DNA from: Bacillota bacterium
Lineage (GTDB): Bacteria > Bacillota > Clostridia > Oscillospirales > Ruminococcaceae
DNA: 5,835 bases
Assembly (NCBI GenBank): GCA_023451415.1
Contig: JAEXZK010000159.1
Span: forward strand, 1-5,835
Direction: 5' to 3'
Part shown: one piece after another, positions 1 to 5,570 of the stretch
How positions within the stretch are numbered: position 1 is the first letter of the stretch
Layout: every line of letters begins with the position of its first letter
Notes under the pieces: generated by a model
The model's database searches: none
What the model was told of the DNA's origin: nothing
The model's input: the letters and a program-made list of their open reading frames with translations, nothing else
Program-made: the position numbers and the translations under genes

Positions 1-1278
1 ATCGGCATGGTCCACCAGCACTTCAAGCTGGTGGAGGTGCTCACCGCCAAGGAGAACATCATCCTGGGCCAGGGCCCCGGCCTCATCCGAGGCAAGGCCC
101 TCACTGAGGAGATTTATAACATCGGAAAGAAATACGGCCTCTATATCAACCCCGACAAGAAGGTCTACAATATGTCGGTGGGCGAGAAGCAGACCGTTGA
201 GATACTCAAGGTCCTTTACCGGGGGGCAAAGATCCTGATTTTGGACGAGCCCACCGCCGTCCTCACCCCTCAGGAGACCGAGGGCCTGTTCCGCATCCTG
301 CGGAATATGAAGAAAGAAGGCTGCTCCATCATCATCATCACCCATAAGCTGGGGGAGGTGATGGAGGTGAGCGACCGCGTCACTGTCCTGCGGAAAGGCG
401 AAAGCATTGCCACCGTCAACACGGCCGAGACCACCCCCCGGGAGCTTACCGATATGATGGTGGGCCGCGCCATGTCCCTGGAGATCCAGCGCCCCGCCTA
501 TGAGGGGGAGCGCCGCACTGTGCTCCGGGTGAAAAACCTTACGGCCCAGGACAAGGACGGCGTCAAGCGCCTGGACGATATGAGCTTCCACCTCCACGCC
601 GGAGAGATCCTGGGCGTGGCGGGCATTGCCGGCAGCGGCCAGAAGGAGCTGTGCGAGATCATTGCCGGCCTGGACAAGGCCACAAGCGGCATTGTGGAAT
701 ACAACGGAGAACCCATCCTGGGGCTTTCTCCCGCGGCCATCATCAAGCGGGGCGTCAGCATGAGCTTTATCCCCGAGGACCGGCTGGGGATGGGGCTGGT
801 AGCCGGGATGAGCATTGTGGACAACGTCCTCCTCAAGTCCTACCGCCAGAAGCCCGGCCCCTTTGTGGACCGGAAGGAGGGGGCAGCCAAGGCCAAGGCC
901 ATCATCCAGAAGTTCGATATCAGCACCCCGTCCCGCTGGCACACCGTCAAAAACCTGTCCGGCGGCAATATCCAGAAGGTGCTCCTGGGCCGGGAGATCG
1001 ACCTCTCCCCCCAGCTGCTTATCACCGCCTACCCCGTCCGGGGCCTGGATATCGGCGCTTCCTACAATATTTATGACGTCCTCAACGAGCAGAAGCAGAA
1101 GGGGGTGGCCATCCTCTTCATCGGCGAGGACCTGGATGTCCTCCTGGCCCTGTCCGACCGGATCATGGTTATCCACGACGGCGCGGTGATGGACATTGTG
1201 GACCCCCACACCGCAACCAAAGAGGACCTGGGGCTCCTGATGCTGGGCCACCATCCCGGAGAGGAGGAAACTGCCTGA
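1..1278 (+). CDS. ABC importer ATP-binding protein, nucleoside/BMP type, 5'-truncated
   Basis: This is the energising ATPase of a nucleoside-type ABC importer; it would sit on the cytoplasmic face bound to the two permeases that follow. The reading frame is open from base 1, so the start lies upstream. About 425 residues are visible, and family members are usually about 500-520, so roughly 80-95 residues including the first Walker A are missing. Numbering from the first visible residue, domain 1 shows the signature MSVGE at 58-62, Walker B LDEP at 81-84 and the H-loop His115. Domain 2 shows a P-loop-like GIAGSGQ at 208-214 with Gln where the Walker Lys belongs, the signature LSGGN at 319-323, and ITAYPVRGLD at 341-350, where the Walker B Asp-Glu pair is Ala-Tyr. 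Such a degenerate second site is typical of this twin-domain class. The TGA overlaps the next ATG by one base (TGATG), implying coupled translation. The substrate is probably a nucleoside, but this is not proven. Confidence 0.93.
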   Translation: MGMVHQHFKLVEVLTAKENIILGQGPGLIRGKALTEEIYNIGKKYGLYINPDKKVYNMSVGEKQTVEILKVLYRGAKILILDEPTAVLTPQETEGLFRILRNMKKEGCSIIIITHKLGEVMEVSDRVTVLRKGESIATVNTAETTPRELTDMMVGRAMSLEIQRPAYEGERRTVLRVKNLTAQDKDGVKRLDDMSFHLHAGEILGVAGIAGSGQKELCEIIAGLDKATSGIVEYNGEPILGLSPAAIIKRGVSMSFIPEDRLGMGLVAGMSIVDNVLLKSYRQKPGPFVDRKEGAAKAKAIIQKFDISTPSRWHTVKNLSGGNIQKVLLGREIDLSPQLLITAYPVRGLDIGASYNIYDVLNEQKQKGVAILFIGEDLDVLLALSDRIMVIHDGAVMDIVDPHTATKEDLGLLMLGHHPGEEETA

Positions 1279-2360
1279 TGACTGTCAAGATCCTGAAAAA
1301 ACCGGCCCTTTCCCCCCAGCGGCAGGCCATGGTGCGCATCGCCGCCGCCGTCATCGCCCTGGTCTGCACCGGGGTGATCATGCTGTTCTTTGGCTACAAC
1401 CCCTTCACTGTTTTCTATAAGATGCTGGAAGGCTCCACCATGACCGCCTACCGCTTCCAGGAGACGGTGAATAAAGCCATCCCCCTGGTGACCCTTTCCC
1501 TGGGGTGCGCCGTTGCCTTCAAGATGAAGTTTTGGAACATCGGGGCTGAGGGCCAGTTTTACCTGGGCGCCCTGGGCGCCGCCTGGCTGGTTTTTAACCT
1601 GCCGGAGCTCCCCGCCCCGGTGATGATCCCCCTGATGATCCTGGGCGGGATGGTGATGGGCGGCCTTTGGGCCCTGATCCCCGCCGTCCTCAAGAGCCAG
1701 TTCGGCACCAGCGAGACCTTGGTCACCCTGATGCTCAACTATATTGCCATCAAGTTTGTTACTTATCTCCAGTACGGCCCCTGGAAGGACCCCAAGGCCA
1801 GCGGATTCCCCAAGATGCCCAAATTTGGGGACTACGCTGTGCTGCCCAAGGTGTTTGGCGTGCATATGGGGTGGATAATCGCTTTGATTGCCACCCTGCT
1901 GGTATGGGTCCTTTTCCAGAAGTCCAAGCTGGGTTACGAGATCGCTGTGCTTGGGGAGAGCGTGTCCACCGCACGGTATGCCGGCATGAGCCCCACCCGG
2001 ATCACCCTGGCGGCGGTCCTCCTCTCCGGCGGCCTCTGCGGCCTGGCGGGAATGATGCAGGCCTCGGCCATTGAGCGCTCCCTTTCTGCCACACTGTCGG
2101 GCGGGCTGGGCTTTACCGCCGTCATCACCGCGTGGCTGGCCCGGCTGAGCCCTCCGGCCATTGTAGGGGTCAGCTTCTTCTTTGCCATGCTCCTCCAGGG
2201 CGGTTCCTACCTCCAGACCGCGATGCAGATCCCTGCCGCCATGGCGGACATTATCCAGGGCATTATCCTTTTCTTTGTCCTGGGCAGCGAGTTTTTTGTC
2301 CAGTACAAGGTCCACTTTGTCCGGGAGGGCAAGGCGGAAGGAAAGGAGGCCGCAGTATGA
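1278..2360 (+). CDS. ABC importer permease 1, nucleoside/BMP type (BPD_transp_2)
   Basis: This is a 360-residue polytopic inner-membrane permease, one of the two different membrane subunits of the importer. After a short basic N-terminus the first hydrophobic helix covers about residues 20-38. Family-like stretches are NIGAEGQFYLGA (87-98), LMLNYIA (151-157), GESVSTARYAGMS (226-238) and the glycine/alanine-rich helices at 245-290, consistent with the Nup/YufP type of the BPD_transp_2 family. The ATG overlaps the ATPase stop, and AGGAGG at 1262-1267 lies 10 bases upstream, which supports this start. The gene overlaps the next one by ATGA. Length is normal for the family. The known role is passage of nucleosides or related solutes delivered by a BMP-type lipoprotein; that lipoprotein is not in the window and is probably upstream. 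Confidence 0.92.
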   Translation: MTVKILKKPALSPQRQAMVRIAAAVIALVCTGVIMLFFGYNPFTVFYKMLEGSTMTAYRFQETVNKAIPLVTLSLGCAVAFKMKFWNIGAEGQFYLGALGAAWLVFNLPELPAPVMIPLMILGGMVMGGLWALIPAVLKSQFGTSETLVTLMLNYIAIKFVTYLQYGPWKDPKASGFPKMPKFGDYAVLPKVFGVHMGWIIALIATLLVWVLFQKSKLGYEIAVLGESVSTARYAGMSPTRITLAAVLLSGGLCGLAGMMQASAIERSLSATLSGGLGFTAVITAWLARLSPPAIVGVSFFFAMLLQGGSYLQTAMQIPAAMADIIQGIILFFVLGSEFFVQYKVHFVREGKAEGKEAAV

Positions 2361-3325
2361 ACGGATTCCTGGGTTCCCTGGAGCTTTACCTCCAGACCAC
2401 CGCCCAAATGGGCACCCCCATCCTTTTTGCCACCCTGGGCGGCATCCTCTGTGAAAAGACTGGCCACCTGAACCTGGGCGTGGAGGGTATGATGCTCATG
2501 GGGGCTGTGGCTGGGTATATGACCGGCCTCTCCACCGGCAGCCCTCTTTTCTCCCTGCTGGCGGCAGGGTTGTCCGGGGCCTTTGGCGCCCTGATCTACG
2601 CCCTGGTCACCGTCACCTTCCAGGGCAACCAGACTGTCACCGGCCTGGCCCTCACCACCTTTGGCACCGGCCTTTCCTCCTTCCTGGGCAAGAGCATGGT
2701 GGGCGTGAGCCTTCCTGCCTCCATCCAGGAGGCCTTTGCCGCCCGGACGGTCCCGGTGCTGTCCGACATCCCGGTGGTAGGGAAAATGCTCTTCCAGCAG
2801 AGCCCCTATGTCACCGCGGCCCTGGTGCTGGCGGTGCTGCTGTGGCTCTACATGAACAAGACCACCATGGGCCTCAACATGCGGGCGGTGGGGGAGAACC
2901 CGGGAGCCGCGGACGCTTCGGGCGTCAACGTCACCGGGTGCAAATACCTCCATATCCTGTGCGGCGGGTTCCTCTGCGGCCTGGGCGGGGCCTATCTGTC
3001 CCTGGTCTTTGTGCCCCGGTGGCAGGATGAGATCACCGCCGGCATCGGATGGATCGCCGTGGCCCTGGTCATTTTCTCCACCTGGAACCCCCTCAAGGCT
3101 ATTTTTGGCGCCTATTTCTTCGGTGCGCTGCGGGGGCTCTCCTTCGTGGTCCAAAACCTGGATCTCAGCCTCTTTGGCAAGCGGATCGTCATCGCCTCCC
3201 AGTTCCTGGATATGCTGCCCTATTTTTTCACCATTGTGGTGCTGGTGTTCATCACCATGGGCAAGCGGGCGGAAAACCAGGCCCCCAAGGCACTGGGGAA
3301 CCCCTATTTCCGGGAAGAACGCTGA
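2357..3325 (+). CDS. ABC importer permease 2, nucleoside/BMP type (BPD_transp_2)
   Basis: This is the second membrane subunit, 322 residues, shorter than permease 1 as is usual for the YufQ/NupC-like partner. Diagnostic stretches are CEKTGHLNLGVEGMMLMGA (32-50), GNQTVTGLALTTFG (90-103), MRAVGENPGAADASG (175-189) and GWIAVALVIF (231-240), with hydrophobic helices through most of the length. I chose the ATG at 2357 because AAAGGAGG at 2342-2349 lies 7 bases upstream, because it overlaps the permease 1 stop (ATGA), and because the first residues match the usual N-terminus of the family. The same frame is open further upstream inside permease 1, but that stretch is not permease-like. This is the last gene of the operon, since a strong terminator begins 7 bases after its stop. 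Confidence 0.93.
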   Translation: MNGFLGSLELYLQTTAQMGTPILFATLGGILCEKTGHLNLGVEGMMLMGAVAGYMTGLSTGSPLFSLLAAGLSGAFGALIYALVTVTFQGNQTVTGLALTTFGTGLSSFLGKSMVGVSLPASIQEAFAARTVPVLSDIPVVGKMLFQQSPYVTAALVLAVLLWLYMNKTTMGLNMRAVGENPGAADASGVNVTGCKYLHILCGGFLCGLGGAYLSLVFVPRWQDEITAGIGWIAVALVIFSTWNPLKAIFGAYFFGALRGLSFVVQNLDLSLFGKRIVIASQFLDMLPYFFTIVVLVFITMGKRAENQAPKALGNPYFREER

Positions 3326-3331
3326 AAATAG

Positions 3332-3366
3332 AAAAGGTCCGGATGTTTCAGCATCCGGACCTTTTT
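3332..3366. terminator. Bidirectional intrinsic terminator
   Basis: A perfect 14-bp stem (3332-3345 with 3352-3365) closes a 6-base loop. On the plus strand it ends in a five-T run (3362-3366) just after permease 2. On the minus strand the stem also ends in T-rich sequence (TTTTCTATTTT), and the convergent regulator gene stops 8 bases beyond it. One hairpin can therefore end both transcripts. Confidence 0.93.
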
Positions 3367-3373
3367 GCTGGGG

Positions 3374-4057
3374 CTATTTTGTGCTTTTGTTCAGCTTGCT
3401 CATATAGCGGTAGATGCTGGCCTCGGAGGAGTGAAGCTGCTTCGCCACCTCGCTCACCGCCCCCTTGAGGAGAAAGACTCCCTTTTGGTTGAGGACGTCC
3501 ACAATTTCCAGCTTCTCCTCCTGGGTGAGCCGCTCCTTGGGGATAGCGGGGTTGGGGAGTACTTGCTCCAGAGCGGAGGCCACCAGGTCGGAGATGGAAT
3601 TAGAGAAGGTCTCGATACCGTCCTGGAGGTGGGAGGGGTGCGCGCCGGCGGAATCCCCTTGGGACAGGACGGACAAATCCAATTGAAAGAACCCGGCCAG
3701 GCCATCCATAAGCTCCAGACATTTGCTGGCGTCGTAATTGAGGAAGAGCATCCCGATTAAGGCGCCCTCCTCATCCTTGATAAACATGGTGGAGGAGCGG
3801 ATGGCGGAATTTTTGCCCGAGACGCCCCGGTAGCCAACCTTATAATCCATTGCCTCATATACCTTGTCCTTGACGAAGCGGAGGGCCAGATCGGTGAGGG
3901 GCGCGCCCACAGTGCGGCCGCTGATGTGGCCGTTGACGATGGTGGCGATGGATTGCTCAGTGGAGGAGAGATCATGGAGAGTAATCTCATATTGAGGGCC
4001 CAGAACCTTGCCCAGAAACTCCGCCAAGACCATGTACTGCTTGAGGATGGGATGCAA
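3374..4057 (-). CDS. YheO-like PAS / HTH_22 (DauR-type) transcriptional regulator
   Basis: This is a 227-residue DNA-binding regulator. Residues about 5-112 match the YheO-like PAS domain, with HPILKQY near the start, LGPQYEITLHDL (19-30), VNGHISGRTVG (41-51) and a GMLFLNYDAS strand (102-111). Residues about 164-224 match the HTH_22 domain, with LTQEEKLEIV (177-186), KGVFLLKGAVSEVA (192-205) and a recognition helix around SEASIYRYM (211-219). Family members such as DauR control amino-acid catabolic genes in response to a ligand or metabolite. The start is a TTG (bases 4055-4057), preceded by AAAGGGG with 9 bases of spacing. The next Met is residue 9 and would cut into the conserved N-terminus. 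The gene is divergent from ridA, so ridA and its own promoter are the likely targets. The effector is unknown. Confidence 0.9.
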   Translation of the reverse strand: MHPILKQYMVLAEFLGKVLGPQYEITLHDLSSTEQSIATIVNGHISGRTVGAPLTDLALRFVKDKVYEAMDYKVGYRGVSGKNSAIRSSTMFIKDEEGALIGMLFLNYDASKCLELMDGLAGFFQLDLSVLSQGDSAGAHPSHLQDGIETFSNSISDLVASALEQVLPNPAIPKERLTQEEKLEIVDVLNQKGVFLLKGAVSEVAKQLHSSEASIYRYMSKLNKSTK

Positions 4058-4080
4058 AACAATCTGCCCCTTTACAATAA

Positions 4081-4217
4081 TTTTTTATTACAGAAACACA
4101 AAGTTATCACAACAATTATAACATTTTAAACCTTTTACTGCAATAAGTGAAATTTCATAAAGAAAAGGGGAGTTTTTTATTAAGAAACATGCACAAAAAA
4201 GAGATAATTTTTTATTA
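4081..4217. repeat. Three direct copies of TTTTTTATTA in the divergent promoter gap
   Basis: Identical 10-mers lie at 4081-4090, 4173-4182 and 4208-4217. Similarity continues past the core in the first two copies, which run on into CAGAAACA and AGAAACA. The first and third copies also share TTACAATAAT nearby (4072-4081 and 4215-4224). They flank both predicted promoters and could be binding sites for the YheO-like regulator. In AT-rich DNA some of this could be chance. Confidence 0.5.
4115..4143 (-). promoter_or_regulatory. Predicted sigma-A promoter of the YheO-like regulator
   Basis: Read on the minus strand, a perfect TATAAT (4115-4120) follows a weaker TTGCAG (4138-4143) with a 17-base spacer. 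This would give a leader of about 50 bases before the TTG start. The -35 box lies inside the near-palindrome TTACTGCAATAA (4135-4146), which could let a bound protein block it. The call rests on consensus match and position only. Confidence 0.6.
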
Positions 4218-4258
4218 CAATAATAATATTGACTTAGCATGCGAAAAAAGGATATGAT
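4188..4258 (+). repeat. Imperfect ~20-bp direct repeat spanning the ridA -10 region
   Basis: CATGCACAAAAAAGAGATAAT (4188-4208, with one extra base) resembles CATGCGAAAAAAGGATATGAT (4238-4258) and lies exactly 50 bases before it. Each copy follows a TTTTTTATTA element, so the gap looks like two diverged tandem units. The second copy includes the ridA -10 box; the first ends in a GATAAT lacking a good -35. Confidence 0.45.
4229..4258 (+). promoter_or_regulatory. Predicted sigma-A promoter of ridA
   Basis: TTGACT (4229-4234) and TATGAT (4253-4258) each match consensus at five of six bases and are separated by 18 bases. Transcription would start near 4265, giving a leader of about 46 bases that ends in the ribosome binding site AAAAGGAG (4293-4300). 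The spacer contains the palindrome GCATGC (4237-4242). Confidence 0.75.
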
Positions 4259-4310
4259 TGTGTCAGCAAAATTCAATATGCTGGTAGTATCTAAAAGGAG
4301 ATTTGGAACA

Positions 4311-4697
4311 ATGAAAAAAGCAATCGCTACAAAAAAAGCCCCCGCCGCCATCGGCCCTTACTCTCAAGCCACAGCAGCGGAGGGGGAGATGATATTCGTT
4401 TCCGGTCAGCTGCCGGTGGACCCCGCCACTGGTGAATTCCCTTCCCAGGACATCCAGGGCCAGACCCGGTGCTCCCTGGATAACGTCAAGGCCATTCTGG
4501 AAGAGGCTGGCTGCACCATGGCCGATGTGCTCAAGACCACCGTGTTCCTCAGCGATATCGCTAACTTTGCCGAGATGAATCAGATTTACGCCGAGTACTT
4601 CCAGGAGCCCTTTCCCGCCCGGGCGGCCTTCCAGGTGGCGGCGCTGCCCAAGGGCGCCCTTGTGGAGATCGAGGCCGTGGCCTGCCGGAGCAAATGA
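4311..4697 (+). CDS. ridA: RidA family reactive enamine/imine deaminase
   Basis: This is a 128-residue protein, full length for RidA (YjgF/YER057c/UK114). Known members form cytosolic trimers and hydrolyse 2-aminoacrylate and other enamines/imines from PLP enzymes to the keto acid and ammonia, preventing damage to other PLP enzymes. Visible landmarks are IGPYSQA (14-20), FVSGQLPVDP (29-38), TRCSLDNVKAILEEAG (52-67) and FPARAAFQVAALPKGALVEI (101-120). Arg104 sits where the catalytic carboxylate-binding Arg105 of E. coli RidA lies, so an active deaminase is expected. The ATG at 4311 follows AAAAGGAG with 10 bases of spacing. Earlier in-frame ATGs (4239, 4254, 4278) lie inside or just after the promoter and lack a ribosome binding site. 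The gene is monocistronic by layout, divergent from the YheO-like regulator and convergent with the GntR gene. Confidence 0.96.
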   Translation: MKKAIATKKAPAAIGPYSQATAAEGEMIFVSGQLPVDPATGEFPSQDIQGQTRCSLDNVKAILEEAGCTMADVLKTTVFLSDIANFAEMNQIYAEYFQEPFPARAAFQVAALPKGALVEIEAVACRSK

Positions 4698-4739
4698 TTT
4701 GGCGCGACCCGTAAAGGATCAACCCTTTACTTCGCCAAA
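4698..4739. terminator. Nested inverted repeat between convergent ridA and gntR-type gene
   Basis: An inner 7-bp stem, GTAAAGG (4711-4717) with CCTTTAC (4724-4730), has a 6-base loop. It lies inside an outer 7-bp stem, TTTGGCG (4698-4704) with CGCCAAA (4733-4739), with unpaired bases between. It starts directly after the ridA stop and covers the last codons of the minus-strand gene. Neither side has a clear T-run, so classical terminator activity is uncertain. Confidence 0.5.
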
Positions 4740-5348
4740 ATCGTTAAGGTCGTCGTCCAAAGCCTGAATGGCCCGGTCGATATTGCCGGCTTCCAGATAA
4801 TCCAGGATTTTCTGGTGATTTTTGGTATCCATAGGAGGAGAAGTGGTGTCCCAACGGTCCCAGTAGAACTGGGCGTAGGCGCGCCGCAGCACGGCCATGG
4901 CCCGCTGAAGCTCCAGATAGGCGTATTGATTTTGTGAGCAGATCATCAGCTGGAGGTGGAAAGCCGTCACGTTTTCCCAGTGCTGGAACATGTCCTTGGA
5001 GTCCGAGCAGCGCTGATTGAGGTCCCGAAGCCGCGCCATCTGGCGGGGAGTGATCTTCTTGTAGCACCGGCGCAGGATGCCGCATTCCAGCACCCGACGG
5101 AAGTCCTGAATCTGGTCCACATCCTCCATGGTCAGGCGGATGACCTCATACCCGCACCGGGGGATATTGCGCAGGACGCCGTCGTTGCACAGGCTGATGA
5201 GGGCCTCCCGGACCGGGGACTTGCTGCATCCATATTTGAGCACAAGTTCCTTTTCATTGAGGATCTGATTGGGCTTGTACTCGTAGCTGAGGATGCCCTC
5301 AAGAATATAGTCGTAGATGTTGTCCTTGAGGCTTCGGTCGTTTGACAT
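4719..5348 (-). CDS. GntR family (FadR/FCD subfamily) transcriptional regulator
   Basis: This is a 209-residue regulator. Residues about 5-71 form the GntR winged helix: LKDNIYDYILEGIL, the LNEKELVLKYGCSKSPVREAL stretch at 30-50 in which SPVREAL is typical, and GVLRNIPRCGYEV for the wing. Residues about 78-200 form an all-helical FCD ligand domain, with FRRVLE (83-88), FHLQL (130-134) and NHQKILDYLEAGN (177-189). FCD domains usually bind an organic acid through a metal held by one Asp and three His. Here His131 and His178 are present, but the expected Asp is Val127 and the last His position is Asp200. The ATG at 5348 has AAAGGG about 9 bases upstream and GGTGGAG closer. The gene is divergent from cyuA, so cyuA is the likely target, probably with autoregulation. 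The effector is unknown; a thiol or keto-acid compound is only a guess. Confidence 0.92.
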   Translation of the reverse strand: MSNDRSLKDNIYDYILEGILSYEYKPNQILNEKELVLKYGCSKSPVREALISLCNDGVLRNIPRCGYEVIRLTMEDVDQIQDFRRVLECGILRRCYKKITPRQMARLRDLNQRCSDSKDMFQHWENVTAFHLQLMICSQNQYAYLELQRAMAVLRRAYAQFYWDRWDTTSPPMDTKNHQKILDYLEAGNIDRAIQALDDDLNDFGEVKG

Positions 5349-5375
5349 GTCGCTCCACCCTTTCTGTCTGTAAGA

Positions 5376-5413
5376 CCGGCCGGACCAGCGCTGGGCAAAT
5401 CCGCTAAAAAGCG
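5376..5413. repeat. GC-rich palindromes in the GntR-gene leader
   Basis: Two perfect palindromes, CCGGCCGG (5376-5383) and CCAGCGCTGG (5385-5394), are followed by a small CGCT/AGCG hairpin with an AAAA loop (5402-5413). All lie in the predicted leader of the minus-strand regulator. They could fold in the mRNA, or may simply reflect GC-rich sequence next to the gene. Function is not established. Confidence 0.35.
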
Positions 5414-5437
5414 ATCTTATCTTTAAAATTTATGGTA

Positions 5438-5466
5438 ATTATAACAAAATATTAACTGTTTGTAAA
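5438..5466 (-). promoter_or_regulatory. Predicted sigma-A promoter of the GntR-type regulator
   Basis: On the minus strand TTTACA (5461-5466), one base off consensus, is followed after 17 bases by a perfect TATAAT (5438-5443). This is the best promoter match in the window. The start would be near 5431, giving a leader of about 80 bases. Confidence 0.75.
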
Positions 5467-5505
5467 TGCAACATGCCAAATTTTCACCTTTTTTCTCCAA
5501 AAATA

Positions 5506-5534
5506 TTGACCTGATCATATCAGTGATATATTAT
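5506..5534 (+). promoter_or_regulatory. Predicted sigma-A promoter of cyuA
   Basis: TTGACC (5506-5511) and TATTAT (5529-5534) are separated by 17 bases and would give a leader of about 30 bases. TATATT (5527-5532) and TATAAA (5532-5537) are less well spaced alternatives for the -10. A leader this short leaves no room for a riboswitch. Confidence 0.68.
5511..5529. promoter_or_regulatory. Overlapping palindromic operator candidate in the cyuA promoter
   Basis: Two perfect inverted repeats overlap: CTGAT-CAT-ATCAG (5511-5523) and ATATCA-G-TGATAT (5517-5529). They start at the end of the -35 box and run into the -10 box, so a protein bound here would block RNA polymerase. The divergent GntR-type regulator is the obvious candidate, although the site does not look like the TGGT/ACCA core of E. 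coli FadR. Confidence 0.6.
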
Positions 5535-5570
5535 AAATATATCTGGAAGACATTGAAGGGAAGATTGGGT

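Noticed and set aside
1015..1050. Loss of the catalytic Asp-Glu in the second ATPase domain, as possible inactivation
   Set aside because: Twin-domain ATPases of nucleoside and related sugar importers commonly have a degenerate second site. The first domain keeps its Asp-Glu and His, so the gene is most likely functional.
1071..2315. Long minus-strand open frame (414 codons) opposite permease 1
   Set aside because: The translation is low-complexity, rich in Gly, His, Gln and Asp with no family likeness, as expected opposite a GC-rich membrane gene. The plus strand there is a clear permease.
2132..2356. Upstream extension of permease 2 to 397 residues
   Set aside because: The extra N-terminal sequence is Pro/Gly/Cys-rich and not permease-like, and it overlaps permease 1. 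The ATG at 2357 has an excellent ribosome binding site and overlap coupling.
2207..3154. Minus-strand open frame (315 codons) opposite permease 2
   Set aside because: It has the same Gly/His/Gln-rich antisense character and no credible domain, and it lies within the certain permease gene.
4189..4257. 22-codon plus-strand small frame starting MHKKEIIF
   Set aside because: The nearest GGGGAG is 16 bases before the ATG, too far. The frame runs across the ridA -35 and into the -10, and its content is what AT-rich DNA gives by chance.
4239..4310. 24-residue N-terminal extension of RidA
   Set aside because: The ATGs at 4239 and 4254 lie within the predicted promoter, and 4278 has no ribosome binding site. 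RidA proteins begin as at 4311.
4088..4351. Minus-strand 87-codon hydrophobic frame over the ridA promoter
   Set aside because: It covers the start of ridA and the divergent promoters, has no ribosome binding site I can see, and its hydrophobicity follows from A-rich plus-strand DNA.
5433..5446. TGGTAATTATAACA as a FadR-like operator over the -10 of the GntR-type gene
   Set aside because: Only four of seven arm positions are symmetrical, too weak to claim next to the much better palindromes in the cyuA promoter.
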